Positions 1-11,715 of a stretch of DNA of 64,000 nucleotides are shown in pieces. The notes beneath the pieces are model-generated. The model ran no database searches. It saw only the letters and a list, made by a program, of their open reading frames with translations, and was not told the origin of the DNA. Where the stretch lies: NCBI GenBank assembly GCA_003427395.1, contig BFEA01000121.1:1685934-1749933 (forward strand). The letters run 5' to 3'. Made by a program: the position numbers and the translations under genes. Source of the stretch: Chara braunii (Eukaryota; Streptophyta; Charophyceae; Charales; Characeae). How positions within the stretch are numbered: the stretch's first letter is position 1; every line of letters starts with the position of its first letter.

Positions 1-800
1 GGCTCTTCTGTTCCCGCTTCTTGCGGCTAGATTACCTCTGCGGACATCAGCTATAGAATCATATTGACCCGACAGACTGCGCTAGAAATGGAGGGGAGAG
101 GCTGCGTCCGGACTCGCATAGCCACCTGCATTGGAATCGTTTGAGGTTTGGTCTAGCCCAAGTTAGCACATTTTTCGAGCTATCAAAATGCATTCGAGCG
201 CCAACCGCCACCTGCCACAGAATACCCTGCATCACAACGTACGCCTGCACATCGAGGATGATCGCATCGGACAAGAAGTCAATCTGACCGACCCGTATGG
301 GGACGTTCACAACTCTCCCCTTACAATGGATACTATCCTCGGTGATAGACACATCCAACTCATCCAGCTAGAGAGGCTAAATTTGGCCTTCCCGGCGCAA
401 TTGTTTCATTAGTCCCCAAGAGAGTGTCACCACCGACGATCCAGAATCAAGAATGGTTGGCGACTGGCTCCCCCACACTTCGCATTCACACTCCAACTAA
501 TTGGATGAGCCCTGAGAAATATATCGGGTTTCTCCGCTGGTGGGTTAATGACCTTAATCATCCCAATTTGTGTCGCATCGGGAGGGCCCAAAGTGGAGCG
601 TTGCCCCTTGGCCGTCGGCGGTCGGTTTCCCACGATTGGTTTTTCGTCCTTCCTTCATTCCTTGAACCGTCGTCGGTTCTTTAAACACCGTTCGATCAAA
701 TTTTCATCCGCCACCTTACAAATTGTCACCAAATACGGAATAGGCACGGGGATCCGAATGTCCAAGGCTTTCATTGTATCCAAGACATCAATCTGACCGT
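1..800 (-). pseudogene. Older Ty3-like element (E0): end of gag and protease-like fragment
   Basis: This is the downstream part of a decayed gag-pol that the giant element at 801 interrupts. On the minus strand, reading from 800, one frame stays open to a stop at 655; the same frame is open in the right flank from 41838 upward. A second open stretch (358-59) carries a retropepsin-like second half: a beta-strand-rich segment with VVNVPIRVG, followed by a hydrophobic strand and QGILW where such proteases usually have LLG.PW. No intact D-S/T-G triad is visible because stops and frameshifts lie before it. The assignment to gag-pol rests on the zinc knuckle found in the right flank and on this protease-like wording. 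It runs off the left edge. Confidence 0.55.
797..800. other. Left target-site duplication of the giant element (CCGT)
   Basis: CCGT lies directly outside the TG end of the left LTR. The same four bases lie directly outside the CA end of the right LTR (41838-41841). The match can be read as five bases, ACCGT, if the last A of the right LTR is counted in the duplication. Confidence 0.8.
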
Positions 801-975
801 TGTAGGGCCAAACCCCGGAAGACTTTCGAGCCTTTGTCGACCCCACTGCGGCTCCCAGTTGGCTCGGCCCGCCCACGCTCATGCTCAGGGCGCGGGCCAT
901 TCGTCCCAGGGTCACCCCCACCTAATACTTTGAGATGGTTGGGGGTGGGCCATCGTGCGAGAGAGCATTAACATT

Positions 976-990
976 GGGGATGTAGCTCAG
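976..990 (-). promoter_or_regulatory. LTR segment complementary to the 5' end of tRNA-Ala
   Basis: The plus strand reads GGGGATGTAGCTCAG, identical to the first 15 bases of plant cytosolic tRNA-Ala as I remember it. The element's RNA would therefore carry the complement, about 175 nt inside the LTR end that faces the primer site. Copy B keeps the first 12 bases (32188-32199), and a diverged related LTR keeps 13 (51253-51265). A role as a second primer-tRNA contact is inference. Confidence 0.4.
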
Positions 991-1902
991 CCCTCACGCC
1001 GGGTGGTAGTCTTGCTGGTCATTCCACAACGCTGAATATTTTTTTTTTAATTCTTGGTTATGTTCTCAGGCAATTGCTTTTTCCAATACACAGGCAGTCC
1101 AAGGGTTCTTTGAGAGTTTCTCTTCTCTTCTGCGCAAGCTAAGCGTCATCCTTAGGCCGTGCACCATGTCCCTAAGCATTGTGATCCTACGGCGTCATCG
1201 GGGTGGGGCGATGTCGTCCTCCCCCTCGCCTCTACGCACCCATCGGGTCTCATACATCTCATTCAACCCTATTGACGCAGGCCCCTTAGTCTTTTCGNGG
1301 CCTTTACATGCATGCACATACAACTTCACATCTCCCTTGGCAAGATTATACTCCATTCTCTCATTTACACTCCAAGTCTCAAACGCAAAGGTCATTTCCA
1401 TGGATTGGCTTTATGCTAAGGGTCCCGTAGCCCTTTTTGCCCCTCTTCCTTTTTCCTTTTGCCGCCCGGTTCCTCCCGGCCCTATCCTGCTCAAGGCATC
1501 CCTAACCCTCACTTACCTGCACAGTCCCACACAAAACAAAGATCCATACAATCCCCGATTGGGGGTCAACACATAGCCCTTCCCACATGCCTATCTTACC
1601 ATGTTCTTTGGCTGCTCTTTATTCCCTCTCTTTTGCTCAATCAACCCATCCTCTTCTCATAGTCATGCAATCGGGGAAATGGTTGAGTCAAACTGACTTT
1701 GCTTCAACTTATACTTTCTCCCGGATTCCGCCTCTTTCCCACTCTTTCAAACGTCTTTTCCTTTGCCTTCTTGGTGATACAAGGGACCGGGTACCCTTCC
1801 GTTGCCCTCTTTCTCCACCAAGTGAGGTCTGATTTCTTTACCGTTCGCACCCTAGCAATGTAACAAGTGAGGGGAGAAGGGTTAGTCATATGTCAAGTGA
1901 GG

Positions 1903-2014
1903 GGAAGGGAGAGGGGGGGAAAGGCGAAGAGGAAGAGAGAGAGAGGAAGAGTAGGAGAGAGCGAGAGACAGGGACAGAGAGAGAGAAAGAGAAAGAGGGG
2001 AGAGAAAGGGAAAG

Positions 2015-2072
<58 letters not shown>

Positions 2073-2252
2073 NNNNNNNNNNNNNNNNNNNNNNNNNNNN
2101 NNNNNNNNNNNNNNNNNNNNNNNNNNNNNNNNNNNNNNNNNNNNNNNNNNNNNNNNNNNNNNNNNNNNNNNNNNNNNNNNNNNNNNNNNNNNNNNNNNNN
2201 NNNNNNNNNNNNNNNNNNNNNNNNNNNNNNNNNNNNNNNNNNNNNNNNNNNN
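1903..2252. repeat. Purine (GA)n microsatellite and N gap
   Basis: A GA-rich tract becomes perfect GA from about 2019 and runs into N at 2073-2252. Long Glu/Arg or Ser/Leu frames here are repeat artefacts. The related plus-strand LTR has a CT tract at the matching place (50020-50165). Confidence 0.9.
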
Positions 2253-2354
2253 ACTTTTAATCCTAGTCAAACCATCTTCCCATAGTAGCAGCCAAATGTC
2301 GGTCACCCATCCCATAGTAGTACCAGCCAAATGTCGATCACCCATCCTATAGTG

Positions 2355-5040
2355 AAAGATCAACTAAGTATGAATTGAACACTTCAACATACATAAACTC
2401 GACAATGAGAAGGCTGACTAGTGAAAAGTATGTGTACATGTAGGAGAGCGCAACTAAGTATGAACCGGATATCACAACACACATGAACTTGACAATGAGA
2501 AGACTGAACTAGTAAAAGCACATGCACATGGAGGGGAAATCAACAAAGTATGAACCGGAACACTACAACACATATGAAATGGACAATGAAAAGATTGAAC
2601 TAGTGAAAAACACCTGCACATGGAGGACACATCGACTAAGTATGAACCGGCACACTTACAACACACATGATCTTGACAATGAGAAGATTGAACTAGTGAA
2701 AGGGACATGCACATGGGGGAAAGATCAACTAAGTATGAACCGAAATATCACAACACACATGAACTTGACAATGAGAAGATTGAACTAGTGAAAAATACAT
2801 GCATATACAGGAAAGATCAACCAAGTATGAACCGGAACACTACAACACACATGAACTTGATAACAAGAAGATTGAACCAGTGAAAAACACATGCACATAG
2901 AGGAAAGATCAACCAAGTATGAACCGGAACACTACAACACACATAAACTACACAATGAGAACATTGAACTAGTGAAAAGCGCATACACATAGTGGAAAGA
3001 TCAACCAAGTATGAACCGGAACGCTACAACACACATGAACTTCACAATGGGAAGATTAAACTAGTGAAAACACATGCACATGGAGGAGAGATCAACTAAC
3101 TATGAACCGGAACCTCACAACACACATGAACTTGACAATGAGAAGATTGAACTAGTGAAAAACATATGCACATAGAGGAAAGATCAACCGAGTATGAACC
3201 GAAACACTACAGCACACATGAATTTTGACAATGAGGGGATTGAACTAGTGAAAAACACATGCACATAGAGGAAAGATCAACCAAGTATGAACCGGAACAT
3301 TACTCCACACATGAATTTGACAATGAGGGGATTGAACTAGTGAAAAGCACATGCACATAGAGGAAAGATCAACCAAGTATGGACCGGAACACTACACCAC
3401 ACATGAATTTGACAATGAGGGGATTGAACTAGTGAAAGGCACACACACATAGAGGAAAGATCAACCAAGTATGAGCCGAAACACTACTCCACACATGAAT
3501 TTGACAATAAGGGGATTGAACTAGTGAATAGCACGTGCACATAGAGGAAAGATCAACTAAGCATGAAATGGAACACTACAACACTCATGAACTTGACAAT
3601 GAGAAGATTGAACTAGTGAAAAACATATGCAGATGGAGGAGAGATCCACTAAGTCTGAACCGGAACACTACAACACACATGAACTTGACAATGAGAAAAT
3701 TGAACTAATGGAGAGCACATGCACATGGAGGAAAGACTAACTAACTAAGAACCGGAACACAACAACACACATGAACTTGACAATGAGAAGATTGAATTGA
3801 TGAAGAGCCCATGCACATGGAGGAAAGATCAACTAAGTATGAACCCAAACACTACAACACACATAAACTTGACAATGAGAAGATTGAACTAATGAAGAGC
3901 ACATGCACATGGAGGAAAGATCAACTAAGTATGAACCGAAACACCACAACACACATGAACTTGACAATGAGAAGTTCGAACTAATGAAGAGCACATGCAC
4001 ATGGAGCAAATATTAACTAAGTATGAACCGGAACACTACAACACACATGAACTTGACAATGAGAGGATTGAACTGATGAACAACCCATGAACATGGAGGA
4101 AAGATCAACTAAGTATGAATTGGAACACTACAACACACATGAACTTGACAATGAGAAGATTGAATTGATGAAGAGCACATACACATGGAAGAAAGATCAA
4201 CTAAGTATGAACCGGAACACCACAACACATATGAACTTGAGGATGAGAAGATTGAACTGATGAAGACCACATGCACATGGAGGAAAAATCAACTAAGTAT
4301 GAACCTTAACACCACAACACACATGAGCTTGACAACAGGAAGATTGAGCTAGTGAAAGGCATATGCACATGGAGAAAAGAACAACTAAGTATGAACCGGA
4401 ACATCACAGCACACATGAACTTGACAATGAGAAGATTGAACTTAGTGAAAAGCACATGCACATTGAGGAAAGATCAACTAAGTATGAATCGGAACACTAC
4501 AACACACCTGATCTTGACAATGAGAAGGTTGAGCTAGTGAAAAACACATGCACATGGAGAAAAGATCAACTAAGTATGAACCGGAACACCACAACACAGA
4601 TGAACTTGACGATGAGAAGATTGAACTGATGAAGAGCACATGCACATGGAGGAAAGATCAACTAAGTATGAACCGGAACACCACAACACACATGAACTCG
4701 ACAACGAGATGATTGAACTAGTGAAAGACATATGCACATGGAGGAAAGATCAACTAAGTATGAACCGAAACATCACAACACACATGAACTTGACAATGAG
4801 AAGATTGTACTTTTTTAAAAGCACATGCATATGGAGGAAAGATTAACTATGTATGAATCGTAATACTACAACACACATGAACTTGACAATGAGAAGGTTG
4901 AGCTAGTGAAAAACACATACACATGGAGGAAAGATCAACTAAGTATCAACCGGAATACTACAACACACATCAATTTGACAATGAGAAGATTGAACTAGTG
5001 TGAATCACATGCACATAGAGGAAAGATCAACCAAGTGATG
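2355..5040. repeat. 92 bp tandem array 1 inside LTR A (about 29 units)
   Basis: The unit contains GATCAACTAAGTATGAACCG, ACACATGAACTTGACAATGA and ACATGCACATGGAGGAAA. The word GATCAA starts at 2723, 2815, 2907 and 2999, a steady 92 bp step. Units differ by scattered substitutions, and neighbours share variants (ATAGAGG and GGGGATTG around 3230-3520; TGATGAAGAGC around 4070-4640). That is typical of local unequal exchange. Confidence 0.92.
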
Positions 5041-5515
5041 AGCTGGAATACAATCATGTGAGAGTTGGGTCATGCATGTGAGTGAGATTTGCTCAAACAT
5101 ATGCTAGTGGCTCATGAGTGCAACCAAGTTTGAAACGGAATGTCATCATGTGAGAGTTGAGTCATGCATGTGACTGAAACTTGCTCAAGCACATGCTTAT
5201 GGCTCATGAATGCAACCAAGTTTGAAACGGAATGTCATATTGTGAGAGTTGAGACATGCATGTGAGTGAGACTTGCTCAAGCACATGATCATGGTTCATG
5301 AATGCAACCAAGTTTGAAACGGAATGTCATATTGTGAGAGTTGAGCCGTGCATGTGAGTGAGACTTGCTCAAGCACATGCTCAGGGCTCATGAATGCAAC
5401 CAAGTTTGAAACGGAATGTCATATTGTGAGAGTTGAGTCATGCATGTGAGTGAGACTTGCTCAAGCACATGATCATGGCTCATGAATGCAACCATGTTTG
5501 AAATTTAATGTCATC
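5041..5515. repeat. 92 bp tandem array 2 inside LTR A (about 5 units)
   Basis: The unit holds GTGAGAGTTGAGTCATGCAT and AACCAAGTTTGAAACGGAAT. The word GTGAGAG starts at 5058, 5150, 5242 and 5334, exactly 92 bp apart. The sequence differs from array 1 although the period is the same. Confidence 0.92.
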
Positions 5516-5559
5516 ATCTACTTTGTGAGTGGAAAGCACAAGCTAGACAAGGTTCAAAA

Positions 5560-6712
5560 CACAATTCTTGAGCACGAAATCATTCATGGAAGAATCAGAG
5601 CATCTCCTATTAGTAAGTGAGTGAAAAGCAAGATCTACACTTAGACCAAATCACAAGATTTGAGCAAGAGATCATCCATGGAAGAATCAAAGCATATCCT
5701 ACTAGCGTGTGAGTGAAAAGAAAGATCTACACTAGACCAAATTACAAGATTTGAGCAAGAGATCATCCATGGAAGAATCGGAGCATATCCTACTAGCATG
5801 TGAGTGAAAAGCAAGATCTACACTAGACCAAATCACAAGATTTAAGCAAGTGCTACTAGCATGTGAGTGAAAAGTAAGAGTAACACTAAACTAAATCACA
5901 AGTATTGAGCAAGAGATCATTCATGGAAGAATCGGAGCATCTCCTAGTAACATGTGAGTGAAAACCAAGAGTTGAAGTAGACCAAATCACAAGATTTGAG
6001 CAAGAGATAATCCATGGAAGAATCGGAGCATCTCCTACTAGCATGTGAGTGAAAAGCAAGAGTAACACTAGACTACATCACAAGTATTGAGCAAGAGATC
6101 ATCCATGAAAGAATCGGAGTAACTCCTACTAGCATGTGAGTGAAAAGCAAGAGTTGAAGTAAAACAAATCACAAGTATTGAGCACAAGATCATTTATGAA
6201 AGAATAGGATCAGCTCCTAGCAACATGTGAGTTAAAAGAAAGAGTTGAAGTAGACCAGATCACAAGATTTGAGTAAGAGATCATCCATGGAAGAATCATA
6301 GCATCTCCTATTAGCATGTGAGTAAAAAGCAAGAGTAACACTAGACTAAATCACAAGTATTGAGCAAGAGATCATCCATGGAAGAATCGGAGTAACTCAT
6401 ACTAGCATGTGAGTGAAAAGCAAGAGTTGAAGTAAACCCAAATCACAAGTATTGAGCACGAGATCATTTATGGAAGAATCGGAGCATCTCCTACTAACAT
6501 GTGAGTGAAAAGCAAGATCTACACTAGACCAAATCATAAGATCTGAGCAAGAGATCATCCGTAGAAGAATCGGAGCATCTCGTACTAGCATGTGAGTGAA
6601 AAGCAAGAGTTACACTAGACTAAATCACAAGATTTGAGCAAGAGATCATCCATAGAGGAATCGGAGCATTTCCTACTAGCATGTGAGTGAATAGCAAGAT
6701 GTAGAGTAGGCC
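5560..6712. repeat. 91-92 bp tandem array 3 inside LTR A (about 12 units)
   Basis: The unit holds GAGATCATCCATGGAAGAAT, CTACTAGCATGTGAGTGAAA and AGACCAAATCACAAG. Starts of the ATCATCC word differ by 91-93 bases. The element leaves this array directly into a GAA tract. Short minus-strand frames with a repeated LLLFTHMLVGDAP peptide are by-products of the repeat. Confidence 0.9.
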
Positions 6713-6715
6713 AAA

Positions 6716-6957
6716 GGGGAAGAAGAAGAGGAAGAAGAAGAAGGAGGAGATGAAGAAGAAGAAAAAGAAGAAAAGAAGGAGAAATGGAAGAAGAAGGAGA
6801 TGAAGAAGGAAGATAACAGAAGGAGGAAGGAGGAGAGGAGGAAGAAGAAGATGAAGAAGGAGAAGGAGAAGAAGAAGAATGGACAAGAAGAAGAAAAAAA
6901 CAAAAAAGAAGAAGAAGAAGAAGAAGAAGAAGAAGAAGAAGAGGGAGAAAGAGCATC
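6716..6957. repeat. GAA/GAG-rich microsatellite
   Basis: Imperfect GAA, GGA and AAG trinucleotides, with a perfect GAA run near 6911-6940. Homologous to 37678-37975. Poly-Ser, poly-Leu and poly-Glu frames over it are artefacts of a three-base repeat. Confidence 0.9.
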
Positions 6958-7499
6958 TTCTTCCTTCCACTCACCTTGTTGATGCTTTGGGGATGGAGTC
7001 TCAACGTTGATGAGGCTTCTTCCTCCTTGCACAAACTCCTCCTTGGCTATGGCTTACTCCTTCCTCAAGCCTCTCTCTTTCCTCTCTCACTTTCTCCCAA
7101 GCCACGAACTCCTATCACCGTGGATATGGAGTCCTCCCCTCTAGGAGGGCTAATGGGACTCCCTCTAGCCTCTCTCTCTCCCTCACACCCTGGGGCTATG
7201 GCGGATCACCTCCCTAGTGCCAATCTCCCTACAACTAGCCTCTAAAGTTCCTCCTCCTAGCTCATGGCCTTCACCAAGCTCTCAAACTAGAATGGGTTCC
7301 CCTCTCCTCTCTCCAAGTGAAAGAGTGTTCCTATGAGTTCACTTGGGCAGCATGGGCACTCCTCATGCAAGTGTGAATGTGGCAGACTGAATTCCCAGCT
7401 TGTGTAGGCTGAAACCAGCAGTCCGGCCAGCCCATGGGCCTCCCCATGTGCCTTGAGGTGAACCGAGGTACCCCCAAGGCAAAATTCCTCCAATAGCCC

Positions 7500-10400
7500 C
7501 TTCCGGAGATACTCAGGCTTCTTTTTAGCCAAGTTTATGCAGTCCGAGTGGTTGGTACCAACTCGGATTGCCTTTTGGTGTTCTTCGGGCTCCTTTTCAC
7601 CTAAAAAATGCTGCCCCCTTGGGTCCTAATGCCCAAGGGTCAACTTTACTTGAGAGAAAAAGGCCTAGCGGGTTTTTTTCTCAATTTTTTCAGTTTCTAC
7701 TTCATTTTGGGTAGACCGACATACTTTCCCATGCAACGGTGCATTTTCAGCCTTGGATCTGGCTGAGATCCAAGGCCAACAATATTCCATGCCACCCCCA
7801 AGTAGCCCTTGCTTCAAATTTGAGCCCCTAAGTCCAATTTTTTAATTTTTTGGACATCTGGATCTTTTTTTGGGTCAAATGCACAAATTTTGTCTTTTTC
7901 CCTCTTTTGTTTCTTTCCATTTTGGGNTGTCATCTCATTCCGGAGCTAGCCGTTTTGAGCTGGCCCACAAAAAACGGTTAGTTCCTCTCCACCATGGGAT
8001 CTGATCTGACATCAATGGTCCAAAAAAAACGCAACCATTTCTCTTTTGCATTTTCTCTCATTTTCTTCTTTTTAATTCAGATTTCGTTGACATATGACCC
8101 CAAGGGCCATATTTATGCAATCCGGATTGCCCTCCCTCATTCTAAGAAGGATGAGCTCACAGTTGGGACCTGCCAGTCCCTACTGTGCAGGTCCCAATGG
8201 GCCGGCACACTCTCCGCCACTCTTTTTTCCCTTTTTGTCTCATTCTCCCCCCATTTTCTCTCATTTTTCTTTCTTTTTCTTTTATTTTTGTTGTGACAAG
8301 TATCCACTAGCTGTGGACTCTCTTTCTAGGTTTTGGAGCCTCATTCATGACCAGATTCATGGCTGGCATTTGACCGTTATATCTCGGATTTCAACAATGG
8401 CACCCTTATACTCCTAGGGGGCTCCATTTTGCCTCCGTTTGTCCAATTTTGAGCCCCTTTTGCTCCGATTTTCTAAGGATAGTCGTTTTACCATGTTGAG
8501 CCTCTTGAGGCTCTATTTTCTTATGCCTAGCTAATCTGAGATATTTCGGACTGCTGGTCAGCCCTCCCAACACCATTATTTCATTCACTTTTCTCTCATG
8601 ACTCTCCCACTTGCCCCCTGCACTAGTGGCGCTAATATTTTCCACCGTCTAGATCCTCGATCTCAACGGTGTCGTTTGCTTGCGCAATTATTTCTTGTGG
8701 TGGCCCATGGTTCCCTTGGGACACCTCAAGTCTCCGCCACTTTCCTCCATATTAGTTCCATTTTCTTGTCCCGACGGTAATCCCGCCGGCGCGTGTCCCG
8801 TTTTTTGACTTTTATTATTTCGGCCCACTTGGTCCCCGATAACATCCCGGTTGGTGTCCCATTTTTATTTTTGGACCTTCTTGCCCTTGATGGTCCCAAC
8901 GTCTCTCCATTAGGTGCCACATGTGTGCCGATTTTTCTAGGCCGTGAGATCTCATCTCACGGTTGCCGTTTACCGTCTCTACTTGCCTCATGCCGAAATT
9001 GCTCCTTTCTAACCTTTCAGGTTTGCCGCGACTCATTTTCCCTTAGCCTATGCACCCCCATGTAGTCCATTATTTCTCAGACTGCAGTCATGGTCATTTT
9101 CCCAGTCTCACAACCCCCCAACTTACCCCATGCTAACAGAAAATAAAGCGTTTAATTTCTAAGTGCATCCGGACTCAATATTGGCTCCAGATGCACCTAA
9201 AACATGCATTTTCCCTTCCCCATGCAATCCGTTGCAACTCGGACTGCAATAGGGGTTAATTCCCTAGCCTCGATGCCCCACAACTAGCCCTTACTTGAAA
9301 GAAAAAGAAACAGCCAACTCCTAAGTGCATCCGAACTCAATTTTGGCTCCGGATGCTAAAAAAACATGTGTTTCTCCTCCCCCATGTAATCCGTTATTTT
9401 TCGGCTGCATGAGGCTTTAATTTTATTTTATTTTCTGTGCAAAAGTCAAAGAAAATCAAGGTCCATTGCAACCGTCATATTCCAGAGCGAATCTGGTCAC
9501 GGATGTATCTCCCTAAGTGACCGTTTTACACCGTTAAGGTCTTTTTTTTTTTTTTTTTTTTTTTTTTCCTTAACTTTTTCCTCCTTTCTTGGACAGTAGG
9601 GACCTGTCAGTCCCCACTTGTGGCAGTCCCTACTGACGGCCAACTCACTCATTCCCTCTCACTCTTTTTGTCTCATTCTCCCACATTTTCTTTTCTTTTC
9701 TTTCATTTTCCTAGCATGCCAAGTGTCAAGTGACCGTTAAGGACCTTTTCTAGCCCCTTCGTCTTAGTTTTGACCCTTCCTATACCCAAGGTGCAGTCCG
9801 TTATATCTCGGACTGCAATAGTGGTCTTCCCATGCTCATGAGAGTTTCCTTTTCCCTCCATTTTCCTCCCATAGTGAGCCCTCTTACTCCGATTTTCTCC
9901 CGGAGGCCTATTTCTTTCATGGGGTCTCTTTTGACTCCATTTTCTTGAGGGAGGTTGATCCGATATTTTTTCAGATTGCTCTCACGCCGCCCACTTCAAG
10001 TTTTTTTTTTTTTTTTTTCATTTCGGCCTTCCCGTTTGCTACCACTAGTGCTTGCACTAGTGGTGCTAATATTCTCGGCCGTCAAGATCTTGATCTTGAC
10101 GGTGCACCTTGTCTTAATTATTTTTCCCTCATGCGATGCCGCCGTTTCCTCTTGAGACCTTCATATGTCCCCGCCACTCGTCCCGTCGGTGGTCCCCGAC
10201 ACTTAATCCCACCAAAGGTCCCCGGTACTTAGTCCCGGTGGTCCTCGGCACATTTTGCCCCAGATGCCATTATTTTTACTTAGTCCCACGTGGCCCCGGG
10301 TGCCTTTCCCCAAGGTGTCCCACATTCCTTGGGCGTTTTGCCGCTCCACGGTGAACCCTCTCCCTTGCCTTTCTTGCAGCTTGCGCGCGCCGGTTCCTTT

Positions 10401-10815
10401 GGTCGCGGGGCCTCCAACCCGAGGCTCCTGTAGGTGGCCCCCATGTTGGGCCCTTATTCTCTAGCTTCCCACGGCCTCCAGGGCTGTCCGTCTCTCGACT
10501 TCCTCATTCTTTTATCGTTGTCGTGCCACGTTTGCTGGTTCAAGGGCCCTTTGGCCTTAGTCTTGCTCGAATTCCAACGGCCCTCTCGGCCTCATGCTCT
10601 GTTCTATGTGCCCATGTTTTTGCGCTTACTCGCTTGCCGTCGCTGGTTCTCTCCTTCGGTGGTTCTCACCCCAGGGCATCACTCCCTCCTGCAACCTAAT
10701 CCTTTGTATTTTGTATCTCTTTCCTCCTTGCTCCAGATTTCTCTGCCGTGCACAATCTGGTTATATTCAGTCTCTCGAGTGATGGGAAGTTATTCGGGAC
10801 CCACCAGTCCCGACA
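7500..10815. repeat. Unique part of LTR A packed with short hairpins
   Basis: No coding region is credible here. Perfect or near-perfect inverted repeats recur: 7616-7639 (stem 8), 7750-7776 (11), 8117-8130 (14 bp palindrome), 8163-8197 (11), 8498-8513 (7), 8942-8962 (9), 9594-9635 (10), 9792-9817 (9), 10041-10064 (11), 10079-10102 (11), 10796-10813 (6). Several contain one recurrent dyad, GCARTCCG ... CGGAYTGC (7539, 8117, 9061, 9223, 9385, 9792). Many are unchanged in LTR B. A poly-T run at 9541-9567 is replaced in LTR B by a CTTTT-rich tract. Confidence 0.75.
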
Positions 10816-10833
10816 CATTCCCCCCACTTTTTT
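10816..10833 (-). promoter_or_regulatory. Polypurine tract of the giant element
   Basis: On the minus strand AAAAAAGTGGGGGGAATG directly precedes the TGTCGGGAC start of the 3' LTR. A purine run in this position primes plus-strand DNA synthesis in LTR retrotransposons. A hairpin (CGCGATG, TCCT, CATCGCG; 10834-10851) sits immediately upstream of it. Confidence 0.85.
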
Positions 10834-11119
10834 CGCGATGTCCTCATCGCGCACCAATCTCTTGTTAATGGGTTTTTGAGGGATAGACGGGAGAGGAGGA
10901 TGAAATGTCATAGGTGGTTAGCTTGCCAGGGTCCGTTCTGTCTTTTCTTGTTCTTTTATCGGGTTTCTTCTAGTCTTCAATCCTTGGGACGGGGAGAGGT
11001 ATGCATAATTCAGGCTCTCTTCAAGCTTCTTATGTCTCATTCATCACTCTGAGAACATCAAATTCCTTTCGTCTCGTTCATCACCCGAAGTACATCAAGC
11101 CCCCTTTCGTCTCATTCAT
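10834..11119. other. Non-coding stretch next to the polypurine tract
   Basis: Apart from the hairpin at 10834-10851 I see no gene or strong signal. The start of the 66 bp repeats is visible from about 11000 in degenerate form. Confidence 0.5.
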
Positions 11120-11715
11120 CACTCTTAGAACATCAAACTTCTCTCAAGCCTGCGCAAAGTCAATTGCACATCCATTTCTCTTCTGGACATCTTGCCAGAC
11201 CTTTTCTCAAGCCTGATCAAAGTCAATTACACAATTTCTTTTCTCTTCTGGACATCATGTCAGACCTTTTCTCAAACATGCGCAAAGTCAATTACACAAG
11301 CATTTTTCTTCTGAACATCTTGCCAAAATCATTAATTATTTTCAAAAAAAATATTTTGCGAACTAAAATATGAATTTAAATTTCTAAAGTTATTATGCTA
11401 TCTTTAACTTAGTCCTAATTTTTCAGATTTTAACGAGTCACACATACACTCTAATACAGACTCTCCGTCTACCTTTTCTCAAGCCTGCGCAAAGTCAATT
11501 ACGCACCCATTTCTTTTCTCTTCTGGACATCTTGCCAGGTCTTTTCTCAAGCCTGCGCAAAGTCAATTACATATTCATTTGTTTTCTCTTCAGGGCATCT
11601 TGCCAGGCATTTTCTCAAGCCTGCGCAAAGTCAATTACACAAGCATTTTTCTTCTGGACATCTTGCCAGACCTTCTCTCAAGCCTGTGCAAAGTCAATTA
11701 CACAATTTCTTGAGT
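11120..11715. repeat. About 66 bp minisatellite in the element's 3' untranslated region
   Basis: The words CTCAAGCCTGCGCAAAGTCA and CTTCTGGACATCTTGCCAGA recur about eight times at 65-67 bp steps. An AT-rich unique patch at about 11330-11460 interrupts the array. Confidence 0.85.

Larger units (their letters stand above)
801..10815 (-). repeat. 3' LTR of the giant element (copy A)
   Basis: On the plus strand it starts TGTAGGGCC and ends CCCGACA; on the element's own strand it starts TGTCGGGAC. It aligns along its whole length with 32013-41837 in the same order of parts: unique 1.1 kb, purine microsatellite with an N gap, three tandem arrays, GAA tract, 3.3 kb unique part. The last bases of homology (GACAC) are followed by different sequence in the two copies, which fixes the boundary. 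Confidence 0.9.

Noticed and set aside
976-1020. A complete tRNA-Ala gene in the LTR
   Set aside because: Only the first 15 bases match. The D-loop, anticodon arm and T arm do not follow, and the matching bases are partly lost in the other LTR.
2355-6712. CRISPR-like regular repeats
   Set aside because: The units are contiguous 92 bp satellites without unique spacers, in a eukaryotic retrotransposon LTR.
6716-7034. Poly-Ser/Leu/Glu proteins over the GAA tract (also 37581-38092)
   Set aside because: A trinucleotide repeat keeps all frames open; the peptides are homopolymeric and not shared beyond the repeat.
7500-10815. Hairpins as rho-independent terminators
   Set aside because: Most stems are not followed by T runs, and the sequence is eukaryotic.
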